The notes below the pieces were generated by a model, which was not told where the DNA came from, ran no database searches, and saw nothing but the letters and a program-made list of their open reading frames with translations. Position numbers and translations under genes: made by a program. A DNA stretch of 64,000 nt, from positions 2,728,001-2,792,000 of the forward strand of contig OZ253476.1 of the NCBI GenBank assembly GCA_965261795.1. The letters are read 5' to 3'. The DNA is from CBDCFV01 sp965261795 (GTDB lineage Bacteria; Chloroflexota; Dehalococcoidia; Lucifugimonadales; UBA3495). Below are positions 30,010 through 38,517 of this stretch, piece by piece (positions within the stretch are counted from its first letter, which is position 1; each line of letters begins with the position of its first letter).

Positions 30010-30372
30010 AACGCATTAACGTCACAGGTGAGAGGAGCCCGTGAAACTGGACGTCTAGCTAAGCGAGAGTCCTACTCGTATAGACTTGCTCCATTCCTTT
30101 CACTGGCCACACCGACTGGGGAAACTCCGGTGGCCATAGCACTAGGCGCATTCAAGCGATTAGTCGGCCATCTCCCCGCCCCACTGGGAGGAAGTTGCCA
30201 TGGCTCCACTCGTATAGCGGGGGTTTTCTTTTTGACAGTCCAGTCCCCGCGTGAACCGTAGACAAGTTGATTACACTGGCCAAATCACGGTAGAAGGCTC
30301 CTGTCGTCTGTTCCAATCGCCAAAGACGAGCCTAACGATTCGTGTCAATCGACAGAAGTGACCAATAGTCAA
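30010..30372. other. Gene-free spacer with a possible terminator
   Basis: No convincing gene on either strand. On the plus strand CCCCGCC (30174-30180) can pair with a GCGGGGG stretch near 30218-30223, followed directly by a T-rich tract (TTTTCTTTTT). This could be a rho-independent terminator or the 3' end of a small RNA. The motif ACTCGTATAG occurs twice, near 30072 and 30209. Confidence 0.3.
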
Positions 30373-33300
30373 TCAGCCGGGATGCTCATCACGAGCACCC
30401 TCAGCAACACCCACTAGGATCGTACGTACGGGCAGGCTCGAACCGGCATGAGGATCGCGCACCACCGTCGCTAGTCTGCGGCCTGTTTGCAGAGATATAC
30501 GGCGTTCAATCTCCGACAATAACTCGTCGTCGAGGCCGACGGCATTGCGCAAAAGCGAAACTAGCACAGACGCCTGGGCATCGGGCGTGTTTGGGCTCAA
30601 AATAGCCTCCCGGACTTTGGAAGCCCCACTGGGGTCGCGACGTAATCGGTGAGAGACGTGCCGTGCGAACACCCGGTCGACATAAGGACTGCCTATCTTG
30701 TACAAACGGTTGTGGTGTTGCTGAATCTGGTCAATGATCCCATCGCTGGCGGAGACTGCGTATGTCAACGAGAAGTAAGTCTGCGGATTGACTCGGTGGG
30801 TTGAGGGGTTACTGTCGGCTTCCCGCAAATCAGAAAGGTCTCGCCAAGCGTTATTCACGATAGGGTGGTCGGGAAATAACACTGCCAACAATTCGAGTGC
30901 ATGTTCCCATCGACTTCCTTGCACGGCCTGTTCCAGGGCATCTTTAAGTTGTCCGGGTTGGAGACCGATTCGTTCCGGCTGGGCCAGCAATTCATAGACA
31001 AGATCGTCATGAGGGAAGAAACTATCGCGCAGAAAGGACGGTAGAGCTTCCAAAACCGCTTCGGCCCCTCCGGCTCTTCTGCGGATGGTCCACAAGAAGA
31101 TGCCGCTGTGGGTCCTCAATTGGGGATTTGCGGCCAATGCGTTCTCGAGCTCACATTCCAAAGTCGGGTTTTCCGCGGCGACGAGAGCGAGCGAATTCCA
31201 GACTAGATCTTGGCTACCTCGTTCCAATCGTCCTGACAATCGGACGAGAAGTTGGTCGCCGAAGGTGCTCCTCAGTTGTTCCCAAGAAGCTGCTATTTGC
31301 TGCAATAGTATTCTGTCAGGTCCATTTAGGTAGTCATCCAGGTCCACGTTTACGGGGACCGAGTCGCCAACCATTTCCATACGGTCCAGCACGGGTGACC
31401 AGTCCTTCAGAACGCACATTCCGACCCAGGCGGCGCGTCTGCGTGCTTCGTAGTCGAACCCGTAGGATGACGCCTGTTCGGCAAGGTGTGTCAGGGCAAG
31501 GTTCCATGCGTCTTTGTTACCGAGGTCTTCGTAAACCTTCAGCAAGGCCTGATGATATGCCAAGGACGCGGCGCTCTTGTTGGGGTCGGAACTCTCATCA
31601 GCCCAGCGCGCGGTCAATTCTTTAACCAGCCCGGGTTCGATTCCACGCTCAGCCAAAGTACGGCAAATATGGGCACGCAAGTATGCTGGTAAGGAACGCA
31701 AGGTCTTGGAAGCTTCCCCCAACAATGGTTTCAGTTTCTCTACGTCCTCTCTGAATAAATGGAGGCACACCTCAAGCGGAGGATCGCCACTCTCAGCGAT
31801 TTCGTCCAGCACTTCCACCGAACCCGTCCCCGGATAAAGCTCCACAGCAAGGGCCAGGCGTGGATTGCCGTAAATCCAAGGAAAGGAGTTTGGCATAAGG
31901 TCGATAGCCTCACGCAGTAGATGCTTATTGTCCTGCTGGCCGGACGGGTTTAGTTCGCGATAGGCTCGGATCAGTGCGGAAGCGACGATGTCATATCGCT
32001 GGCCAACCGAGCTACTGGACTCCGACAGAGACCGGAGTATATCTAAGAGCCGCGAGATCACGTCCTCGGGACTCAAAACGCTATAGGCTGCATTGGCAAT
32101 CATCGACGCTCTACCGGGCTCGTCCATAAATATAGACCGAAGTTCGGCTATGACGTCTCCATCGCCACTGAAGTGTTCCGCCAAGGCCCTGGCAGCCCAG
32201 TGGGGAGTGGAAGAACTCACGAGGCTCTTCAGCAAGGTATCCCTCATGATGGGTCCCTGGTCGACAGCAGCGAGGTTGAGCAGAGACCGGTCCATAGTGG
32301 TGGCATCAGTACTGCTTAGGAAGTGTTCGATTGACTCGGCGACGCGACCGTTGTGGGGGGAGTCCTTATGATAGGTTCTCGCCAGCAAGCTGGCCTTGCC
32401 GCTGTCGATCTGCAGTCTAAGGCTGGTTCGTCTCTCGGCACGGATGTGGTCGCATACCCAGTCAACCACACCGTCGTCATCGGCGAAAGCGCCGAGCATT
32501 ACCGACAGCGTGACGTCATATCCCCAATTAGAGGCTGCATCAGCAGAGTGAAGTGCTAACAAGTCGGCCAGCACCGACCGGTCATCCCGCACTACGGCCG
32601 AAATCGCGGCGACTAGCATCCCGGAATGAACTTCCGGCATCTCCAAGGCCCAAAGGTGTTCAATGAGCCATCCTCTTTCGTCATCGGTCAACACCTGAGC
32701 ATCGGGACGGGATATTTTGGCAGTGTGCTGAAAGTCATCTGCCAAGACGTTGAGAACATCGCTTATGGCCACGAGACGAACTTGGTCGTCTGGATGAGAC
32801 CGAGCCTCATCAAGTATGGCGGCCACCGATGAATCTTCATGCCACCCAAGGGCCAAAGTCGCCAGTGCTGCAGCTTGCACGAGACCGGAAGGTGGGTTGG
32901 AGAGAATATCCATCAATGCCGCTCGAAGACAGCTAGCCTCTTCACCGGACCCGAAGGTGGAACACCTGAGAGCGATGATGCTGGCGATGTCGAAGGCATT
33001 ATATTTGTCCGCATTTCGGAGGGCGCAAACCAGCAGGTAGCAAACCATCTCCGATAAGCCAGTATCGGGTGGTATCTCAGCGATACGCGAGACTAGCTCT
33101 GTTGACGGCTTACGGACCGACAGTGTCCAACGCTGCAAGCATTCACGGACGATAGCTTCGGTCAGGGTGCCGGTCACGCCCGTCAGAACAGCGTCCAGCA
33201 GGCGGGCACGATGCGGGCCGTATGCATGGGTCTCGACGATGGCAATGATCTCGGCCGCATTCGTTTGAACGGCGTCCGCAGGGAGTCCGTACGACCCGAA

Positions 33301-35589
33301 CGTAATATCTGCCAGAAATTCGCGCGTGCATATTCCTGCAGGAGTCTCGTCAATACGGCCCCGGATGGTTGTCAGCAAGCCACTCAGCTCAGAAGGGCGG
33401 GAAATGATCCGAAAGGTGATGAGCAGGACCTCCTTCCAACCTGGGTTGCCCACGTATTCGGCAAACAACTCCTGAACTTCCCTGAACTCGAGCCGGTTGG
33501 CGACATATTCTGCGGCAAGTTGCTCCTGCATTACCCTGTGGATAAAGGCCAGTTGTTTCGGACCTACGCGCACCAGGAGCCCCAGCTCACCCTCGGCTAC
33601 ATCCATCAGCTGGTTGGCGGTCGTGACTGCCTTTTCTCGACTCATCGACATATGAGCGGGATCCTCTAGCGCGTCGACGAAGTCCTCTCGCAGAGGTTCT
33701 TCCTCCAAGGTCGAGACGTTCCCACGCAATTGGTTCAGGAAGGACACTCTGCGTAAGACCGCCCGCAGCTCGTGGTCGGGCAATCCTTGACGCGCTGTGG
33801 TTATGTCGGCTGCGGTGCGTCTCCTAAAGGGCAGATCAGCCACCAAAAGTTGTACCGCGCGATCGTAAACATCGAAGCGTTCCACCGGCAATGACGAGGA
33901 ACTGGACAGGCGCAGCATAACGAGCAGGATCAGGAAGAGTGGCGTGCCACTGAACCCCCTCAATTCAGGAACGAGATGCACCTGAGCAAGAAACTCTTCA
34001 ACCGACGCGCCAACAATCTCGGCTGAAATCGTCGGCACGTCTTTGTCGGTCACGGTCCGAAAATAGTGGGTCACGAGAGATCTCTGCTGGTCGTATGTCA
34101 ACGGCGCTATGCGGGAATAAACCCATCCGGCATCCAAAGTAAGCTTGGTTAGGCCGTAAGGACGGGTTGAAGCTACGACGGGAGTACCACGCATGGCTGC
34201 GAATCTTTCCACGGCTCTAGCCGCATAGTGGCCAGCATCATCCGCGGTCCATTCGTCTAGTCCGTCGACCACCAGCAGCAGGCGGCGGTCTTCAAGGGCT
34301 TTCTCTACCAACGGCCAGATTTGGATAGATTCATTCTGTTCGAGCCAGGCCTTGAGAGCCAGACCGACCGAGGCGGCCTCCCCTGAATGACCGACAACTC
34401 TCTGTGCGAAAAAATGGAATGGGAGCCAGACCGGCAAGCATTCGCCCCACTGTTCCGCAACAGCTTTCCATCGAGGCTCATCCCTGAGCAAATCAAGGAC
34501 AAGGTACCTCAGCAGCGCACTCTTCCCAGCACCTGGGTCACCGATGACGACCTGTAACTGCTCTGTGCCTATCCAATGGTCCGCTGGTCGGCGTTCCACT
34601 GCCACCGCAGGCTGGGCAACGAAACCTTGGTCGAACGTGCCCGGTACTGACCAACTGTGCTCATCCGCAAGCCAGGATTTCCATCTTTCACCCGTTCCAA
34701 AATGACCGAGAGTGGTGGGCGTTCGGCTTGTTGCCTCGCTTTCAACGGCCACGCTATACGGATAAGACGCAGTTTGACGTGCCGCCGAAACCAGGTCGGG
34801 TGTTACAAAACGATCCAACAACTCGACCCGGCGAACTTCGTTCAGCCCGATCCCAGCGTAACCTGGATCGGCTAGGCCAAATGTGGTGGCGTAGACGCCT
34901 GCGAGTTCCTTACGGAGTTCCGACATCTCTCGGGGGTCAAGGCGGGTACCCAATTTGCTTGCCGCCGCATCATCGCAAAGCGCCTTCACCCACGGCTTTC
35001 CGAAGAAATCATGGATTAGTTCAGGATATCCTTTTAGTTTTTCCGAAATTACTTCCTGATCCCACACTTCGAACGCTATTGATCGTTCACCAAGGCTTTT
35101 TGAGAGTGCCTCGACTTTGTTTAGGAACTGGGTGGACCTGGCTGAAGAACTGGTCGCGTACACAAATGTCTTGGAGACATCAGCCCAAGGTCCCTTCAGA
35201 AAGTCGTCCACGCTACTCTCCAAGTTTGACGGGGTCACATTGCTAATCCGGCGCGATTGGAGGGTCACATAGTGCCGACTCGTTGCAGTGTCATCGGGTG
35301 TGGTCGGTGAAATGGCGTACACATCAATTCCGTGTTGCGCCTGTCCGGGTAGACCGTACAGAGCAGCGCGGACCGCGCCTACCTCGATTCGAAGAAGTCT
35401 AAGGCAAAGACGTTCAAAATCTTCCCAGGCGAGTTCCGATAAAGGGAGCAATTGGTTCAGCCGCTGCACGGGCAAGGTTACGCCGCCTCCAGTTGCCGGG
35501 GTTAACAACCATGACGGCGTTCCCGAAGTCGTATGGGGGCTGGTGGAGCTTGCCCCGGATGTCTGGGATTGCTGTCCTGTTTCAGTCAT
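30373..35589 (-). CDS. Nuclease-NACHT NTPase, Avs-like antiphage STAND protein
   Basis: 1738 residues from the ATG at 35589, preceded by AAGAAGGTGGGAG. An in-frame ATG at 35727 exists, but it lies inside the IS21 end. The N-terminal region (about 50-130) looks like a Mrr-type PD-(D/E)xK nuclease: a WEDFERLCLRLL helix, HGIDVYA with the Asp, and VTLQSRR in place of the usual QxK. A NACHT NTPase follows, with Walker A GDPGAGKSALLRYL (about 353) and Walker B LLLVVDGLDEW (about 442). The remaining 1200 residues are helical repeats (HEAT/TPR-like) suited to recognising a target. This is the architecture of Avs/bNACHT defence proteins, which detect phage proteins, oligomerise and cut DNA. The Lys-to-Arg change in the nuclease motif is worth noting. 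Single-gene unit. Confidence 0.82.
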   Translation of the reverse strand: MTETGQQSQTSGASSTSPHTTSGTPSWLLTPATGGGVTLPVQRLNQLLPLSELAWEDFERLCLRLLRIEVGAVRAALYGLPGQAQHGIDVYAISPTTPDDTATSRHYVTLQSRRISNVTPSNLESSVDDFLKGPWADVSKTFVYATSSSARSTQFLNKVEALSKSLGERSIAFEVWDQEVISEKLKGYPELIHDFFGKPWVKALCDDAAASKLGTRLDPREMSELRKELAGVYATTFGLADPGYAGIGLNEVRRVELLDRFVTPDLVSAARQTASYPYSVAVESEATSRTPTTLGHFGTGERWKSWLADEHSWSVPGTFDQGFVAQPAVAVERRPADHWIGTEQLQVVIGDPGAGKSALLRYLVLDLLRDEPRWKAVAEQWGECLPVWLPFHFFAQRVVGHSGEAASVGLALKAWLEQNESIQIWPLVEKALEDRRLLLVVDGLDEWTADDAGHYAARAVERFAAMRGTPVVASTRPYGLTKLTLDAGWVYSRIAPLTYDQQRSLVTHYFRTVTDKDVPTISAEIVGASVEEFLAQVHLVPELRGFSGTPLFLILLVMLRLSSSSSLPVERFDVYDRAVQLLVADLPFRRRTAADITTARQGLPDHELRAVLRRVSFLNQLRGNVSTLEEEPLREDFVDALEDPAHMSMSREKAVTTANQLMDVAEGELGLLVRVGPKQLAFIHRVMQEQLAAEYVANRLEFREVQELFAEYVGNPGWKEVLLITFRIISRPSELSGLLTTIRGRIDETPAGICTREFLADITFGSYGLPADAVQTNAAEIIAIVETHAYGPHRARLLDAVLTGVTGTLTEAIVRECLQRWTLSVRKPSTELVSRIAEIPPDTGLSEMVCYLLVCALRNADKYNAFDIASIIALRCSTFGSGEEASCLRAALMDILSNPPSGLVQAAALATLALGWHEDSSVAAILDEARSHPDDQVRLVAISDVLNVLADDFQHTAKISRPDAQVLTDDERGWLIEHLWALEMPEVHSGMLVAAISAVVRDDRSVLADLLALHSADAASNWGYDVTLSVMLGAFADDDGVVDWVCDHIRAERRTSLRLQIDSGKASLLARTYHKDSPHNGRVAESIEHFLSSTDATTMDRSLLNLAAVDQGPIMRDTLLKSLVSSSTPHWAARALAEHFSGDGDVIAELRSIFMDEPGRASMIANAAYSVLSPEDVISRLLDILRSLSESSSSVGQRYDIVASALIRAYRELNPSGQQDNKHLLREAIDLMPNSFPWIYGNPRLALAVELYPGTGSVEVLDEIAESGDPPLEVCLHLFREDVEKLKPLLGEASKTLRSLPAYLRAHICRTLAERGIEPGLVKELTARWADESSDPNKSAASLAYHQALLKVYEDLGNKDAWNLALTHLAEQASSYGFDYEARRRAAWVGMCVLKDWSPVLDRMEMVGDSVPVNVDLDDYLNGPDRILLQQIAASWEQLRSTFGDQLLVRLSGRLERGSQDLVWNSLALVAAENPTLECELENALAANPQLRTHSGIFLWTIRRRAGGAEAVLEALPSFLRDSFFPHDDLVYELLAQPERIGLQPGQLKDALEQAVQGSRWEHALELLAVLFPDHPIVNNAWRDLSDLREADSNPSTHRVNPQTYFSLTYAVSASDGIIDQIQQHHNRLYKIGSPYVDRVFARHVSHRLRRDPSGASKVREAILSPNTPDAQASVLVSLLRNAVGLDDELLSEIERRISLQTGRRLATVVRDPHAGSSLPVRTILVGVAEGARDEHPG

Positions 35590-35640
35590 ATGTAGAGAAC
35601 TCCCACCTTCTTGGAAAAGCTCGTCTTCAATTTTACAGGG

Positions 35641-35712
35641 TGTAAGCGGCGGAGGTAAATTGTCCCGTGCGGGCGGGTAATCGCTGACAAACGGCGGTTG
35701 TAAATTGGACCG
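35641..35712 (+). repeat. IS21 left end with two 26-bp direct repeats
   Basis: The element tip TGTAAGCGGCGG starts at 35641. Two imperfect 26-base repeats, at 35642-35667 and 35687-35712, share a CGGCGG core followed by GTAAATTG and lie exactly 45 bases apart. Repeated transposase-binding sites inside each end are typical of IS21. The tip is 52 bases from the NACHT start codon, so it may have removed or replaced that gene's promoter. Confidence 0.7.
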
Positions 35713-35762
35713 CCTGCCGCCATCCATAAGGGTTGTATCCGACCCCTTGGATGGTGTGACGG

Positions 35763-37220
35763 ATGTACAAGGTGGACGTATATCTGCGGGTTCGCCGGGC
35801 GGTGATGGTGGAGGGTAAGAGTATTCGGGAGGTCTCCAGAGAGTTTGGCCTGCACCGGGACACCGTGCGCAAGATGCTGGCCTACTCCGTGCCTCCGGGC
35901 TACCGGCGACAGACTCTGCCCAGAAGACCCAAGCTGGAGCCCTACACCGGCGTCATCGACCGGATCCTGGAGGACGACCTGGGGCGCACCAGGAAGCAAC
36001 GCCACACCGCCAAGCGCATCTTCGAGCGGCTCAGGGACGAGCACGGGTTCGACGGTCAGTACACCATAGTCAAGGACTATGTGAGGGAGCGCCGGCGGCG
36101 GACGCAGGAGATGTTCGTGCCGTTGTCCCATGCTCCGGGCCAGGCCCAGTGTGATTTCGGGGAGGCGGTGGCGGTGATCTCCGGTGTGGAGTGCAAGGTG
36201 CATTACTTCGTGCTGGACCTGCCCCACAGCGACGGCTGCTTTGTGAAGGCCTATCCGGCGGAGACCACCGAGGCGTTCCTGGACGGACACGTATCGGCCT
36301 TTGGCTTTCTGGGCAGGGTACCCCAGAGCATCCTGTACGACAACACCAGGCTGGCGGTAGCCAGGATACTGGGCGATGGACGCCGTAAACGCACCCGGGC
36401 CTTCACCGAGTTGCAGTCCCACTACCTGTTCGAGGACCGGTTCGGTCGCCCTGGCAAGGGCAATGACAAGGGTAAGGTGGAGGGGATGGTGGGCTACGTG
36501 CGCCGCAACTTCCTGGTGCCCATCCCGTCCTTCGACAGCTTTGAGGCATTGAATGCCTTCCTGGAACGGCGTTGCCTGGAGCGGATGGACGCCAGACTGC
36601 GGGGCCACACCGAGACCATCGGGCAGCGTATGGAGCGGGACCTGGACGCCCTGCTGCCCCTACCCTCGGCACCTTACGACGCCTGCGACAAGCAGGCCAG
36701 CCGGGTGAGTTCCCTGTCCCTGGTCAGGTACAAGACCAATGACTACCCGGTGCCAGTGGCCTACGGGTATCGGGACGTCCTGGTCAGGGGCTACGTGGAC
36801 CAGGTGGTGATCAGCTGCGGCGCTGAGGTCATTGCCAGACACCCCCGCTCCTATGAAAAGGACGACTTCGTCTTCGACCCCATCCACTACCTGCCCCTGT
36901 TGGAGCAGAAGACGGCGGCCCTGGACCAGGCCGCTCCGCTGCAGGGGTGGGAATTGCCTGAGGAGTACCGGACACTGCGCCGCCTGCTGGAGGCCCGCAT
37001 GGGAAGGAGGGGCAAGCGGGAATTCGTGCAGGTGCTGCGGCTCCTGGAAAACTTCTCTCACCAGGAGGTCCACCATGCAGTCAAGGACGCTCTCCGGCTG
37101 GGCGCACTCAGCTTCGACGCCGTGAAGCACCTGCTGCTGTGCCGCCTGGAAGGCAAGCCACCCCGGCTTGATCTGGACCTCTATCCCTACCTGCCCCGAG
37201 TGACCGTGAAGACCACCTGA
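35763..37220 (+). CDS. istA: IS21-family transposase IstA
   Basis: 485 residues, full length for IstA. An N-terminal helix-turn-helix (SIREVSREFGLHRDTVRKML) binds the element ends. The DDE core follows: QCDFGEA with the first Asp, the ILYDN strand with the second, and DKGKVEGMVGY with the Glu. A C-terminal beta domain contains VRYKTNDYPVPVAYGYRDV. IstA cuts and joins DNA together with the ATPase IstB. No istB follows the TGA at 37220, and no right-end repeat was found downstream, so the element is truncated and would need a helper. Confidence 0.93.
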   Translation: MYKVDVYLRVRRAVMVEGKSIREVSREFGLHRDTVRKMLAYSVPPGYRRQTLPRRPKLEPYTGVIDRILEDDLGRTRKQRHTAKRIFERLRDEHGFDGQYTIVKDYVRERRRRTQEMFVPLSHAPGQAQCDFGEAVAVISGVECKVHYFVLDLPHSDGCFVKAYPAETTEAFLDGHVSAFGFLGRVPQSILYDNTRLAVARILGDGRRKRTRAFTELQSHYLFEDRFGRPGKGNDKGKVEGMVGYVRRNFLVPIPSFDSFEALNAFLERRCLERMDARLRGHTETIGQRMERDLDALLPLPSAPYDACDKQASRVSSLSLVRYKTNDYPVPVAYGYRDVLVRGYVDQVVISCGAEVIARHPRSYEKDDFVFDPIHYLPLLEQKTAALDQAAPLQGWELPEEYRTLRRLLEARMGRRGKREFVQVLRLLENFSHQEVHHAVKDALRLGALSFDAVKHLLLCRLEGKPPRLDLDLYPYLPRVTVKTT

Positions 37221-37401
37221 GGTGGACCCCGTTGTTAGGACAGAGTCGAGGCCGAATTAAGCGAGAGTGCCTCCGCACCTCCAGTGATGCTAGCGTGCCG
37301 GAGTGGCGCCCGGGCCGCTATCGGTCCGGTGAACCGGAACCGCCCTTGTCCGGCCTTCTCCCCCTCCCTGCTGTCGTCACGCAAACGCCCCTTTACGTGA
37401 C

Positions 37402-37417
37402 TGTCACATAACTGACA
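37402..37417. promoter_or_regulatory. Inverted repeat upstream of the recombinase fragment
   Basis: TGTCA (37402-37406) and TGACA (37413-37417) are inverted around a 6-base spacer, 45 bases before the ATG at 37462. The short motif GTCACGCAAA occurs on both sides (near 37376 and 37428). This could be an operator for the helix-turn-helix protein encoded just downstream. Confidence 0.3.
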
Positions 37418-37461
37418 CTTTCCCACTGCACAAGGCCGTCACGCAAAGGTATAGTCCCGGC

Positions 37462-37608
37462 ATGACGACTTACGGCTACATCAGAACCAGCCGGATATTC
37501 TCAAAGTCCGCAGCCCTTCCTAAAGGCAGGAACGGTGACACCTCGTATACGCTCACCCCGATGCCTCTCCTGAGACATCGCCAGAGTAATAGTGAGGTCT
37601 CGCCATGA
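37462..37608 (+). pseudogene. Serine recombinase N-terminal stub
   Basis: The ATG at 37462 opens with MTTYGYIRTSR, the first strand and catalytic Ser region of resolvase/invertase recombinases. After about 11 residues the sequence no longer resembles the family and stops at a TGA overlapping the next ATG by four bases (ATGA). The catalytic core is gone. The overlap suggests that the stub still couples translation to the downstream gene. Confidence 0.5.
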
Positions 37609-38084
37609 AGCAACGAGTGTCCAAAGTTGAAGCCGAACGGAGGCTCAACAAGTCCCGCGCCACAATTGACCGAATGATCAGCCGCGGCGAGTTGGAAACA
37701 GAACTGGAGCCCCACGGATCCCGGCACAGAGTCTGGGTACTCCTCGACAACCCCGAGGACTCACCTGAGGATTCGCAGGAGACCTCAGGTGAGTCCTCCC
37801 CTGAGACCTCAACAAAAGGCGAGGATGCCACACTAAGAGAGCGGATCAGAGGGCTTGAGCAGTTGGTGAGTTATTACCAGCAACAGCTTAAAGATTCAGA
37901 ATGGCGGTACCAGCAATTATTCGATACCCTCAGCTCCAGTCAACGTACCGTGGAGTCCAGCCAGCGGGCCATCGAAGCCTTCACGCGGGCGCTGCCAGAG
38001 CCGCCTGCAGCCGCTAACACACCAGAACCACAAGAGGAGGCAGTTACAGGCAAACACGGCTGGTGGCGTTTCATTTTTGGCTAA
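37605..38084 (+). CDS. Small helix-turn-helix / coiled-coil DNA-binding protein
   Basis: 159 residues. The N-terminal 50 hold a helix-turn-helix of excisionase/MerR type (SKVEAERRLNKSRATIDRMISRGEL) with a wing-like segment (HRVWVLL). An acidic Ser/Glu/Pro linker follows, then a coiled coil of about 45 residues (LRERIRGLEQLVSYYQQQL), and a C-terminal WWRFIFG tail. Small proteins of this design accompany recombinases, plasmids and integrative elements as excision or partition factors. The start overlaps the recombinase stub by 4 bases. The repeats directly downstream (38104-38230) are plausible binding sites. Confidence 0.65.
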   Translation: MKQRVSKVEAERRLNKSRATIDRMISRGELETELEPHGSRHRVWVLLDNPEDSPEDSQETSGESSPETSTKGEDATLRERIRGLEQLVSYYQQQLKDSEWRYQQLFDTLSSSQRTVESSQRAIEAFTRALPEPPAAANTPEPQEEAVTGKHGWWRFIFG

Positions 38085-38103
38085 CGCCTGGAAAGTCAGC
38101 AAG

Positions 38104-38230
38104 TGTTCAACAAACGGGCGTTTGTGAACACCTCCGCAGGAGTTCTCTCCCCAGGCTCACCGGGATGTCCAACAACCCCGTTCAACAAAAAAGGGGGGGT
38201 CAACAACTGCGTCAAGCCCTTTTTGAACGG
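38104..38230. repeat. Cluster of GTTCAACAA repeats and inverted repeats
   Basis: A nearly perfect palindrome at 38104-38130 pairs TGTTCA-A-CAAACG with CGTTTG-TGAACA around GG. A second inverted repeat pairs CCGTTCAA near 38178 with TTGAACGG ending at 38230. Four direct units of the form GT(T)CAACAA start near 38105, 38167, 38180 and 38199. The cluster lies just behind a small DNA-binding gene and a recombinase stub, so an operator, recombination site or old origin are all possible. The remaining stretch up to 38517 holds nothing recognisable. Confidence 0.45.
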
Positions 38231-38517
38231 ACGTTGAGACGCCGAGGAGGAAGCCTCAGCCCCTGCCTACAGCCGTCTTGTTTGGCGTCAACTATTCCTG
38301 CCGGTTGTCAAAGCTCCTTCACCGATGCTTATCGGATGCCACGTAGATCTCAGCCAGTCTGCAGACAACCGGTGCGCTACGACTGTTCCAAGAGAACCGC
38401 GACCGGGCCGTCTGGAACTCTCAGTTTGCCGGGTTCATCGGTTCCCACCGGCCCGGCTCCTCGGTGAAGCCCGCCGCGTGGGGATGTCCCCCGCCGCCCA
38501 GCTTCAGGGCCGCCCCG

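Noticed and set aside
35590..35727. Extended N-terminus of the NACHT protein from an ATG at 35727
   Set aside because: The extra 46 codons read through the IS21 end repeats. The ATG at 35589 has a good ribosome site.
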